Below, piece after piece: positions 1 through 6,666 of a stretch of 8,391 nt of DNA. The notes beneath the pieces were generated by a model. That model was not told the DNA's origin. It searched no databases and was given only the letters and a program-made list of their open reading frames with translations. Every line of letters starts with the position of its first letter. Position 1 is the first letter of the stretch. The stretch spans positions 1-8,391 of the forward strand of contig PXSC01000137.1 in NCBI GenBank assembly GCA_003023535.1, written 5' to 3'. This stretch comes from Halobacteriales archaeon QS_9_70_65 (GTDB taxonomy: Archaea; Halobacteriota; Halobacteria; Halobacteriales; Haloarculaceae). The position numbers were made by a program, and so were the translations under genes.

Positions 1-2241
1 CAACGCCTCGGGGTCGACGCCCGGCAGGTCCGCGAGCCGCAGGCCGGCCACCTCGCCGGAGGCCGGCCGCAGTTGGCCGTCGTAGAACTCCCGACTCGGG
101 AAGTACTGCACGCGCTGGCTCATCCGGTACTGCCGGTCCAGCATTACGCCGGCCTCGGGGTGGTCGTCGATGAGCCGCTCGAAAAGCGACTCCCGGAGCT
201 CGTTTTCCGCGCGAACCACGGGCGGCAGCTGACGGTGGTCGCCGACGAGGACGAACCGGTCGGCGAGGTTCGTCGCCAGGAAGGTTCCGGGCTCGGCCAG
301 CTGGCCGGCCTCGTCGACGACGGCGACGTCGAAGGACTGCGCCTTCAGCGCCCGCGAGCCGCAGGCCGCCGTCGTCGCCGCGACCACGCGGGCCTCGTCC
401 AGCGCCGCCGCCCGCTCTTCGGGGTCGCCGGCCCGCTCTAGCCGATAAGACTCCATGTCCTCGCGGACGCCGGACTCCGAGCCCCACCGGACGACGTCGG
501 TGAATCCCTGGGCTTCCAGCGCCTCGATCGCGTTGTCGACCGCGCGGTTGGTGAACGCCGACAGCAGCACCCGCCGGCCGTCGGCGACCAGCGCCCGGAC
601 CGTCCGCGCCAGGGTGTACGTCTTGCCCGTCCCCGGCGGGCCGTGGACGAGCGCGAAGTCCTCGGCGTTCAACGCCGTGTTGACCGCCTCGTTCTGGGCG
701 TCGTTGTTGTCGATGTAGACGCCGCGGTCGTCGTCGAAGGCGGGGTCGCGGCGGCCGAAGAGGACGTCCTTCCGGTCCTCGTCGCCGCGGAGGATCGCGT
801 CGTGCAGCGCCGTCAGCCGACGGTCGACGCCGATCTCCGAGGGGTAGACGTCGAGCCGCCGGAGCTCGAAGGGCTCGTCGGCGACGACGACGACCTCCTC
901 GCCGAGCCGCTCGACGGTCGCCAGCTCGGCGGTGCCGCGGGTCGGGTGGCCGTCGCTGGCCAGCACCCGGTCGCCCTCGCGCATCTTCGAGACGGCGTCG
1001 CCGGTCCGGCGGGCCCGGAGCCGCCAGCGGCCGCCGTCGAGCGACTCCCGACCGAGGGGCTCGAGGTCGACGAGCGCGCGGTCGTCGTCGGCCCGCTCGG
1101 CGGCGGTCCGCTCCCACAGCTTCCGGTACTCGGCGTGGACCTCGCGGCGCTCCTCCTCGACGGCCCGGTAGAGTCGCTCGAAGTACGCCCGCTCGGCGTC
1201 GGGCACGGGCTCGCCGACGCGGCCGGCCTTCGACTCTTGATCGAGCCGGCCGGCCACGACCATGCAGGTGTCCCGCTCGAAGCAGTACTCGCACTTCGCG
1301 TCGGCCTCGTACCCCGTCGGCACCGTCAGGTCGTACTCAGCGGCGGCGATCTCGTTGCGCTGCCGGAGGACGTACTTCAGGAGGCCCGGCCCGACGGAGA
1401 AGTCCTTGGCCGGCGAGAGGTCCCCGGAGGCGTCGCCGCGGTCCAGCGTCGTGTTCTTCGTGTACAGCAGCGTCCCGGTGTCCGGCGCCGTCGCGACGTC
1501 GTCGGCCAGTAGTAGCGCGTAGCAGGCCGCCTGAATCTTGTCGTGGAACCGCGGCTCCCGACCGGTGTTCTTGCCGGTCTTCAGCTCGACGGGCGCCCCG
1601 CGTCGGACGGCGTCGGCCCGGCCCTTGATGCCGAACCGCTCGGAGACGAGCGTCTGCTCGGAGCGCCAGGAGTCCTCGTCGGTCAGCGCCCCCTGCTCGA
1701 GCCACCCCTCGATGGCGGCGGCGTTGGCCCGGACGTCGTCGGCGACGGCCTCGGCGGACTCCCCGAGCAGGCCCAACTCGAGGGCCGCCTCCGCGACCCG
1801 CTCGTCGACGCTGTCCTCGAGGTCCCGGCCCCGCAGCAGGTCGCCGAACACCTCGTGGACGATCGTTCCCCTCGCGACCGGGTACTTCAGCGGGACGCCG
1901 GAGAGCTTGTTCAGGTAGTAGATCCGGGGACACTGCACCCACCCCCGGACGTCGGTCACGTCGACGAGGAAGTCGGGCTCGACGACGACGGCGGAGTCGC
2001 CGGTCGTCGCGTACTGTGTCTCGCCGCGGAACTCCCGCTCGTCGGCGTCCGTGACCAGCAGCCCCATCCCCGGCTCCAGTAGCTCTGCCGTGCCGGTCCA
2101 CTTGCCCCACAGCGTCACCTGGACCGGCTCGCCGGCCCCGCGGTCGGGCCGGACGACCACCTCCGCCAGCTCCGAGCTCCCGTTGGAGGTCTCGACGGTC
2201 CGCGGCTCGCGCGTCTCGACGACAGGTCCCCGTATCTGCAC
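1..2241 (-). CDS. dna2: Dna2-like nuclease-helicase (3' end outside window)
   Basis: A superfamily 1 DNA helicase fused to a RecB/Cas4-type nuclease, expected to process DNA ends, flaps or replication intermediates. All 747 visible codons are open. Domains in order: N-terminal region (1-100); nuclease domain with His129, Asp210 and the Glu219-Leu-Lys221 motif; four cysteines (Cys104, Cys317, Cys320, Cys326) spaced like the 4Fe-4S ligands of Dna2, AddB and Cas4; then the helicase with Walker A GPPGTGKT (534-541, Lys540), motif II DEAGQ (Asp643-Glu644), motif III GDHRQLPP (from 667) and motif IV QYRM (704-707). Motifs V and VI lie beyond the left edge, so perhaps 150 residues are missing. The GTG start at 2241 is chosen because GGAGG ends 5 nt upstream. 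The frame stays open further upstream, but I see no better start. There is no frameshift, unlike most genes to its right. Confidence 0.93.
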   Translation of the reverse strand, partial: MQIRGPVVETREPRTVETSNGSSELAEVVVRPDRGAGEPVQVTLWGKWTGTAELLEPGMGLLVTDADEREFRGETQYATTGDSAVVVEPDFLVDVTDVRGWVQCPRIYYLNKLSGVPLKYPVARGTIVHEVFGDLLRGRDLEDSVDERVAEAALELGLLGESAEAVADDVRANAAAIEGWLEQGALTDEDSWRSEQTLVSERFGIKGRADAVRRGAPVELKTGKNTGREPRFHDKIQAACYALLLADDVATAPDTGTLLYTKNTTLDRGDASGDLSPAKDFSVGPGLLKYVLRQRNEIAAAEYDLTVPTGYEADAKCEYCFERDTCMVVAGRLDQESKAGRVGEPVPDAERAYFERLYRAVEEERREVHAEYRKLWERTAAERADDDRALVDLEPLGRESLDGGRWRLRARRTGDAVSKMREGDRVLASDGHPTRGTAELATVERLGEEVVVVADEPFELRRLDVYPSEIGVDRRLTALHDAILRGDEDRKDVLFGRRDPAFDDDRGVYIDNNDAQNEAVNTALNAEDFALVHGPPGTGKTYTLARTVRALVADGRRVLLSAFTNRAVDNAIEALEAQGFTDVVRWGSESGVREDMESYRLERAGDPEERAAALDEARVVAATTAACGSRALKAQSFDVAVVDEAGQLAEPGTFLATNLADRFVLVGDHRQLPPVVRAENELRESLFERLIDDHPEAGVMLDRQYRMSQRVQYFPSREFYDGQLRPASGEVAGLRLADLPGVDPEAL

Positions 2242-2246
2242 GTCCC

Positions 2247-2251
2247 CCTCC
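2247..2251 (-). promoter_or_regulatory. Shine-Dalgarno site of the Dna2-like gene
   Basis: GGAGG on the minus strand, 5 nt before the GTG at 2241. It decides the start of this gene and is notable because many haloarchaeal messages are leaderless. It implies a 5' leader, with transcription starting upstream of about 2255. Confidence 0.55.
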
Positions 2252-2265
2252 AGCGCCCTCGGCGG

Positions 2266-2297
2266 AAAAACGCTATCGGTCGCCGGGAATAGTTCCC
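2266..2297. promoter_or_regulatory. Divergent promoter region with a small inverted repeat
   Basis: This AT-richer island sits between the Dna2-like gene (minus) and the decayed gene at 2328 (plus). It holds the inverted repeat GGGAA-tag-TTCCC (2285-2297), whose AATAGTT/ACTATT core could serve as a TATA element in either direction, and a minus-strand GATAGCGTTTTT (2277-2266) ending 24 nt before the GTG. The composition and spacing fit promoters, but the exact elements are inferred. Confidence 0.35.
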
Positions 2298-2327
2298 TTC
2301 TGCCGGCGAGCACCGCCGGACACGTCA

Positions 2328-2727
2328 CTGAACCGGCTCCGAGCCGCCGTCGGCGTCGTCGCCCTGCTGGCGGCCGTGGCGACGCCGCGGTGCCGCTCGC
2401 CGCCGGGAGCGACGGCGCCTTCTGCCGCGCGATCGTCGGGTCGAACCCCCTGGCGGCGGGTTTCGCCGGCGACGACGCCTACTCGATCGTTACCGCCGAC
2501 GTACCGCGGTTCGCGGCGAGCGTCGTCGCTGGCGTCATCGGGCCGTGGCTCGTCACGGCGCCGCTCATATATGACGTCGGAGCCGCCACCGTCGGCGCAC
2601 GGACGGCGGGGATGCCGCTCGCGATGACGGCCGGTTACACCGCTTTCGACGCCGTCGAGTCGGGGTCCCCGGCTCCGACTCCGGCTCCGGCTCCGTGCCG
2701 GCGGCCGCCGACGAGTTCGACGATTGA
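2328..2727 (+). pseudogene. Decayed small membrane protein, SPW-repeat-like
   Basis: No single frame reads this gene. The frame from 2328 gives a hydrophobic start (LNRLRAAVGVVALLAAVA). The frame through about 2384-2690 gives a membrane-like body including GVIGPWLVTAPLIYDVG, with two similar segments, FCRAIVGSNPLAAGFAGDDAY and VGARTAGMPLAMTAGYTAFDA, that look like an internal repeat. A third frame gives a Gly/Ser-rich acidic tail ending VPAAADEFDD and a TGA at 2725-2727. Each join is explained by one lost base, near 2380 and in the C run near 2668. No ATG or GTG opens the first frame (CTG stands at 2328), so the start also looks lost. The repeat and the GxWLVxAP pattern recall haloarchaeal SPW-repeat proteins, an assignment from memory only. 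An alternative is an intact gene with consensus errors. Confidence 0.45.
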
Positions 2728-2736
2728 CAGGGTCGA

Positions 2737-2749
2737 TAGCTTCTTTTCC
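2737..2749 (+). promoter_or_regulatory. Possible TATA-like promoter of the 2770 gene
   Basis: The stretch ATAGCTTCTTTTC, the only AT-rich block in the gap, is centred about 27 nt before the ATG at 2770. This is the spacing expected for a leaderless haloarchaeal transcript. No Shine-Dalgarno sequence precedes the ATG. Confidence 0.35.
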
Positions 2750-2769
2750 GCGCCGGACCTACCGTCAGT

Positions 2770-3321
2770 ATGCGCGTTCGTGACTGGCAGGACATCCTCG
2801 AGGACGTCGTCGAGTCGGATGCCGACCCCGGCGGCTGGCGCGCCGTCGCCGGCGACCGCCGCGGCGGCCCCGGCGAGGACATGTTCCTCGGGCACCCGTC
2901 GGCCGGGGTCTATCAGCTGAAGACGTTCGCGAAGAACCCCCACGAGGTACGGGGGGTCGGCTCCCGCGTCGCCCGGAAGGTCGACGACGAGCTCGACCCG
3001 CTGCTACCGACGGACGACGCCGACGGGCTGTTCGGCGTCAACGACGGCGTCGACGGCGAGGACGCCGCACGGGAGCGGGCCAAGGAACTCGAGGCGGTGC
3101 TGGAAACCCACGCCGACGCCCCGACGACGCCGGACGCCCTCTTCGAGGACGTGATGGACGCCCTCGACAGCCCCGCCTTCGGGCCGATGGAGTACGACAT
3201 GTACGACCGCCCGGAGGAGCTGGAGACGCTGGGCGACACCTTCGAGGAGGCCGAGGAACTGCTGTCGAGCGAGCTGGACGACCTCATCGAGGACAGCGAC
3301 GTCGGCCGCGGGTTCCACTGA
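2770..3321 (+). CDS. Acidic conserved-type protein of unknown function
   Basis: An intact 183-residue protein that I do not recognise. It has no signal peptide and no membrane segment, so it is probably cytoplasmic. It is dominated by Asp and Glu, as haloarchaeal soluble proteins are. The N-terminal half contains DWQDILEDVVESDADPGGW and a compact segment with MFLGHPSAGVYQLKTFAKNP, which could be a small folded domain. The C-terminal half (from about residue 95) is mostly predicted helix rich in Glu and Leu, including EELETLGDTFEEAEELL, and may form a helical hairpin or coiled coil. The ATG is supported by codon composition and the TATA-like block upstream. The TGA (3319-3321) directly abuts the stop codon of the convergent broken gene. 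It is one of only two fully intact multi-domain-size genes here. Confidence 0.85.
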   Translation: MRVRDWQDILEDVVESDADPGGWRAVAGDRRGGPGEDMFLGHPSAGVYQLKTFAKNPHEVRGVGSRVARKVDDELDPLLPTDDADGLFGVNDGVDGEDAARERAKELEAVLETHADAPTTPDALFEDVMDALDSPAFGPMEYDMYDRPEELETLGDTFEEAEELLSSELDDLIEDSDVGRGFH

Positions 3322-3726
3322 TTACCGCCGGGTGACGCCGGTGAACTCGAAGCGAGCGCCGCCGTCGGCCGACCTGACGACCTCGCGGAACCAGCCGCTT
3401 CCCGCCGGCCACCATCAGCTCGTTGCCGGTCCACGACAGCTCCACCCCCGTACTGGCAGTGAGCGTGCCGTCGACCTCGCCGACGACACCGACTCCCGGT
3501 ACCCGGCCCGCAGGTCGGCCTCGGAGGGGACGCCCTCGGCGATGGCGGCCGACGCCTCGTCGCCGTCGTCGAACGCCCGGATCCGCCGCTCGTCGTCCAG
3601 CGAGACGCAACGGTCGGGCGTCCGCTCCAGCAGGCGCGTCCGGTCGGGGGGCGCCGCGTCCGACTCGTCGTCACTCGTGAGGTCGGGCGGGCATCCGTGT
3701 CGTGTCTTCGTGCGTCGCGGGCTCAT
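3322..3726 (-). pseudogene. Broken small acidic protein gene, two offsetting frameshifts
   Basis: From the ATG at 3726 one frame reads to about 3500 (including RIRAFDDGDEASAAIAEGVP and SEADLRAGYR) and then meets a TGA at 3417-3415. A second frame carries coding-like sequence in between (VGVVGEVDGTLTASTGVELS, then WTGNELMVAGG). The first frame resumes at about 3397 with GWFREVVRSADGGARFEF and ends with TAA at 3324-3322. Adding one G in the run near 3494 and removing one G from the GGG near 3401 restores a continuous product of about 134 residues. I do not recognise the family. The two changes offset each other, so all but the middle third is in one frame. It could be a pseudogene or a sequence with two consensus errors. 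Confidence 0.5.
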
Positions 3727-3746
3727 ATTCGGTGAGCCGCCGAATA
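3726..3746. repeat. Perfect 7-bp inverted repeat at the start of the 3726 gene
   Basis: TATTCGG (3726-3732) and CCGAATA (3740-3746) are perfect inverted copies around a 7-nt centre. The inner edge on the minus strand runs into the ATG at 3726, so the element lies exactly over the start region. It could be an operator for a dimeric regulator or an mRNA hairpin; neither is shown. Confidence 0.55.
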
Positions 3747-3907
3747 GCTCGTTTCGGCGTCCGAGCCGCGACCCGTGCGCCGCCGGCGTGCAGCGCCGTC
3801 GGAGCGTCGGGGCGGACGGCAGAATCCGGTCGGTCGGGAGCGGTGCTCGTCTGGGCCGGCCGCCGGCAGCGACTACCCGGGGGCTGGCGGAGCGCCGGCC
3901 CGGGCCG

Positions 3908-4024
3908 TCACTCGTCGGTCGCGTAGCTCCTGTAGCTCATCACCGACCCGTCGACGATGACCGTGTCGAGGCCGTGCTGGCGTTCCTGCGGCGGGACCTC
4001 GCCGACGGCTTCAGAGAGTGACAC
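3908..4024 (-). CDS. Possible 38-residue acidic ORF overlapping the hydrolase end
   Basis: A GTG at 4024 opens a 38-codon frame ending in TGA (3910-3908). It overlaps the last 14 nt of the hydrolase gene in another frame. The product includes EAVGEVPPQERQHGL and then DTVIVDGSVMSYRSYATDE, with acidic, GC3-biased codons that look coding and a hydrophobic strand-like stretch. The frame upstream of the GTG is an Arg/Pro/Ser-rich shadow of the hydrolase, so translation would have to begin near 4024. I do not recognise it. It could instead be the C-terminal remnant of a longer gene whose 5' part has been lost, or chance. Confidence 0.4.
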   Translation of the reverse strand: MSLSEAVGEVPPQERQHGLDTVIVDGSVMSYRSYATDE

Positions 4025-4661
4025 TCGATTCGGCGGCCGACAGCGCCTCCGTGACGACCCCGGTGGCGGCCGCCCGGTCGGCGGCGGTGAACGGCTCGTG
4101 GCGACCCTCGTAGAGGTGAATCCGCTCCGGGGGCACGCGGTCGCCGACGCCCTGTAGGCCGACGATAGTGTCGGACAGCGACACGCAGACCCGCGTGCCG
4201 TCGCCGACGGCCGGCAGCTCCGCCCGGGCGCGGCGTATCTCCCGGACGAACGCCGACGAGACGCGGTCGGGGACCCGCCGCCACCCACGGTCGGTCACCC
4301 GCGGGCCGACCTCCTCGCGATCGAAATCGACCGGGACGAGCGGCGTCGAGACGGGGAGCTTCGAGCCGAGCTCGAGCAGCCGGCCGCGGAGCCGCTCGCC
4401 GTAGAACGCCCACCACGGGTTCACGTAGACGGCCCGCCGCGGCTCGAGGTGGGCGGCGACCAGCCCGCCGGCGCCGTGGCCGACGACGGTCGGCGACCCC
4501 AGATCGTCGCGGACGCCCGCCGCCGGCACGAGGTAGTCCCGCTCGAAGCTGGTCGGGTTCGTCGACAGCTCGACCAGCGTCACGCGGTAGCCCTCGCTCG
4601 CGAGCTGCTCGGCGAACCACCGCTCGTTCGTCCCGTCGACCCGGTTGCCCCACCCCATCAC
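4011..4661 (-). CDS. Alpha/beta hydrolase-fold protein lacking the nucleophilic Ser
   Basis: A 216-residue single-domain alpha/beta hydrolase of a small archaeal type with an N-terminal MGWGN motif. The nucleophile elbow is visible as VVGHGAGGL (residues 59-67), but position 63, where Ser is expected in G-x-S-x-G, is Gly (codon GGC; AGC would be Ser). Candidate acid Asp164 (SLSD) and His188 (EGRHEPF) remain. Either it no longer hydrolyses esters or its chemistry differs; substrate unknown. The start is uncertain. The in-frame sequence upstream of GTG 4661 reads ASRAF, completing the usual first beta strand, but has no start codon before a TGA. An ATG at 4689 lies one base out of frame, and removing one G from the GGGG at 4679-4676 would join it as MNVRASRAFVMGWGN. 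It lies 24 nt after the HAD remnant (from ATG 4689) in the same direction, so they probably share a transcript. Confidence 0.75.
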   Translation of the reverse strand: MMGWGNRVDGTNERWFAEQLASEGYRVTLVELSTNPTSFERDYLVPAAGVRDDLGSPTVVGHGAGGLVAAHLEPRRAVYVNPWWAFYGERLRGRLLELGSKLPVSTPLVPVDFDREEVGPRVTDRGWRRVPDRVSSAFVREIRRARAELPAVGDGTRVCVSLSDTIVGLQGVGDRVPPERIHLYEGRHEPFTAADRAAATGVVTEALSAAESSVTL

Positions 4662-4713
4662 GAACGCCCGCGACGCCCCGGACGTTCATAAGCCCACCCG
4701 GCGGCGACGGCGG

Positions 4714-5475
4714 TCAGCTGAGGACGTCCCCGACGTCGGCCAGCGAGTCGACGACGTGGTCGGGCTCGACGTCGCTTCCGGTTCCGGAATCGGGGTCGGT
4801 CTCGGCCTCGACGCCGGTCCGGACCAGCACCGTCGTCATGCCGGCCCGCTCGCCGAGGGCGACGTCGGTCTCCAGGCGGTCGCCGACGACGACACAGCGC
4901 TCCGGCGGCGCCCCGAGCGCGTCGAGGGCCGCCCGCCGGGCGGGCTCGCTCGGCTTGCCGAACAGACGCTCGGGCTCGCGGTCGACGACCGTGCCGACGG
5001 CCCCGACGACCGCCCCGGAGCCAGGAACCAGCCCCTCCTCGGCCGGCACGAGCCGGTCCGGGTCCGTACCGTAGAAGGTCGCCCCGCCCGCGACCGCCCG
5101 GTAGCCCGCCAGCATGTCGTCGTAGTCGAACTCCCGGTCGTAGGAGACGACGAGGACGTCGGCGTCGGCCGGCGCCGCCGTCAGCTCGAGGTCGGCGGCC
5201 TCCAGCTGTCGCCGCAGTCCCAGCGCGCCGATGAGATACACCGCGTCGTCGGCGTGTTCGTCGGCGAGATACCGGGTCGTCACCGTCCCGGCCGACAACA
5301 CCTCCGCCGGGCGGGTCTCGATGCCGAACCCCTCGAGGCGGTCGACGTACTCCGCCCGCGACCGGGTCGGATTGTTCGAGAAGAACACCGTCCGGACGCC
5401 GGCCGCCCGGAGCTCCTCGACCGCCGTCGCCGCCCCGGAAAGCAGCCGGTCGCCGCGGTAGACCGTCCCGGCCGT
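4714..5475 (-). pseudogene. NagD-like HAD phosphatase missing its start and motif I
   Basis: About 253 codons of a class IIA HAD hydrolase (NagD / p-nitrophenyl phosphatase / phosphoglycolate phosphatase group). Motif II is in VRTVFFSNNPTRS, motif III Lys is in RLFGKPSEPARR, and motif IV is in CVVVGDRLETDVALGERAG, with a cap domain between. The family starts with a short strand and DxDGT, whose first Asp is the nucleophile. Here the reading is PTAGTVYRGD, so only the GTVYRGD end survives and both Asp residues are gone. No start codon opens the frame near 5480; the frame upstream is an out-of-frame copy of the CDGSH gene. A deletion joining the two genes is the simplest explanation. Unless translated through an unknown route, this is not a working phosphatase gene. 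The TGA is at 4716-4714. Confidence 0.7.
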
Positions 5476-5476
5476 C

Positions 5477-5665
5477 GGCGCCGGGTGGGTCGTACCGGTA
5501 GACGACACCGTCGGCCTCGTCGTTGGTCCGCCGGTGGGAGCCGTCGCAGAGCGGCGGCCGCTCCGAGAGCCCACAGCGACAGACGTACAGTTCGCCGTCG
5601 TCGCCGAGGTCGTCGGCGTCGAAGACGGCCGGCTCGATCGCCTCGTGGCGCACCTCGCGTGCCAT
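5477..5665 (-). CDS. CDGSH iron-sulfur domain protein, own stop codon lost
   Basis: A small iron-sulfur protein with the complete ligand pattern CRCGLSERPPLCDGSH. Cys29, Cys31, Cys40 and His44 would hold a 2Fe-2S cluster, as in CDGSH/mitoNEET-type domains, which act in electron or cluster transfer. The ATG at 5665 begins MAREVRHEA and lies 22 nt after the upstream lipoprotein stop. Recognisable sequence continues to about VVYRYDPPG and is then replaced by HAD gene sequence in another frame. The ORF therefore stays open to 4658 (335 codons in all), adding a long Arg/Gly-rich out-of-frame tail. Its true C-terminal 10-15 residues and stop appear to have been removed by the same event that truncated the HAD gene. 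The domain itself may still fold. Confidence 0.72.
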
Positions 5666-5687
5666 GGCGGCCGTCGGGTCCGCAGCG

Positions 5688-6403
5688 TCAAGAGGCTTGG
5701 CCGTCGGCCCCAGCAGCTCGGTCGTACCACGCCGGCCGTTCGACCCGCTCGTCGCCGACGGAGTCGACGACCGCGACCCCCTGCAGTTCCGTGCCCTCCT
5801 CGGTGACGACGGTGTATCTGGCCCCCCTGACGTAGCCGTCCTCGTGGACGAGCAGCTGGACGTCGAATCGGCGGATCCCCTCGTCGACGACGTTGCCCGG
5901 AACGATCGCCCTCGGATCGGTGACCCGCTCGCTCCGGTACCGGTAGACGGTCCCGTTGTCCGTCTCGACCCGCTCCGGGGTGCCGTAGTCGACGGCGCCG
6001 AACAGCGGGTCGATGAACTCCCGGCCGCCGAACGCCTCGGGGGCGAACGGCGCGTCCGTCGCGTTGTACCGCTCGCCGTCCGGGGTCTCGACGTTGACGT
6101 ACAGCCGGTCGTCCTCGTAGTACTGCCGCCGCGTCACGACGCCGTCCTCGCGGATCTCCAGGGCCGTCTCGTCGGCCTGGTCGACCGACAGCCGGTAGCT
6201 GAACCGGCTTTCGGTCCCGTCGGTCCGTAGCCGTCCGGGTAGTCGAAGGCCGCCGGCCCGGGCGTCGGCGTCGCCGTCGCGGTCGGCTCCGAGGTCGGCG
6301 TCGCCGTCGACGGCCCGGCGCCGCCGTCGCCGAGCAGCACGGAACAGCCGGCGAGCGAGACCACGACGACGACCGCGGCGGCGACGACGACACGGCGCTC
6401 CAT
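5688..6403 (-). pseudogene. Haloarchaeal lipoprotein B, frameshifted after the linker
   Basis: The ATG at 6403 opens a lipoprotein signal, MERRVVVAAAVVVVVSLAGC. Cys20 would be lipidated, anchoring the protein outside the membrane. A Thr/Pro/Ala-rich linker follows, then FDYPDGYGPTG. This frame ends at 6134. The mature domain continues in another frame from about 6212 (ESRFSYRLSVDQADETALEI, later VHEDGYVRGARYTVV) to DSVGDERVERPAWYDRA and the TGA at 5690-5688. One extra G in the GGG near 6222 would restore a single protein of about 238 residues. The domain resembles the LolA-like haloarchaeal lipoproteins that I recall as DUF7537; ligand and function are unknown. It is a paralogue of the gene at 6651-7350. 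It is either a recent pseudogene or a consensus error. Confidence 0.65.
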
Positions 6404-6424
6404 GGCCCGACGGTTCCGCCGCGT

Positions 6425-6436
6425 ACGTATAGTAGC
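6425..6436 (-). promoter_or_regulatory. TATA-like element of lipoprotein B
   Basis: The minus strand reads GCTACTATACGT, with the ACTATA core at 6434-6429, 26-31 nt before the ATG at 6403. This is the correct spacing for a leaderless haloarchaeal transcript. It stands out in the surrounding GC-rich sequence and lies just beyond the GGTC repeat. Confidence 0.55.
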
Positions 6437-6463
6437 ACCGCCAGCGCCGTGTCCCGCACCGGT

Positions 6464-6666
6464 TGGGTCCAGTCGGGTCCGGTCGGCTCGGTCAGTCCAG
6501 CCCGGGTCGGTCGGGGTCGGTCGGTCCGGCCCGGCTCGGGCGGTTCAGCTGGGATTGGTCCGGTCAGGGTCGGTCGAGTCCGGCCCGGTTCGGCCGGTCC
6601 GGTTCGATCGGCCTCGGTCGATCCAGTTCGTCGGGCCCGGTCGGGCCCGGTCAGGCCCGGTCGGTC
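6464..6666. repeat. Degenerate GGTC/GGGCCC tandem repeat
   Basis: About 200 bp built from short units around GGTC, with about 19 GGTC tetranucleotides on the plus strand by hand count and no GACC. The best-preserved part is three adjacent 10-bp units, GGGCCCGGTC (6633-6642 and 6643-6652) and AGGCCCGGTC (6653-6662). The rest has drifted in length and sequence. It fills the gap between the two lipoprotein genes and overlaps the stop codon of lipoprotein A (6653-6651). It is strand-asymmetric (G-rich on plus, C-rich on minus), consistent with slippage-driven growth. Translations of it are Gly/Ser/Arg/Pro repeats and not believable proteins. Confidence 0.7.

Noticed and set aside
643..1512. 289-codon plus-strand ORF opposite the helicase
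   Set aside because: It is antisense to the intact helicase domains and only reflects GC-rich codon structure; no recognisable domain.
2051..2920. 289-codon plus-strand ORF as one complete gene
   Set aside because: Its first part is antisense to the helicase and its last part is out of frame with the 2770 gene. Only the middle (about 2384-2690) looks like protein.
4645..5835. 396-codon plus-strand ORF
   Set aside because: The product is Arg-rich and antisense to the HAD and CDGSH genes, whose minus-strand frames carry clear family motifs.
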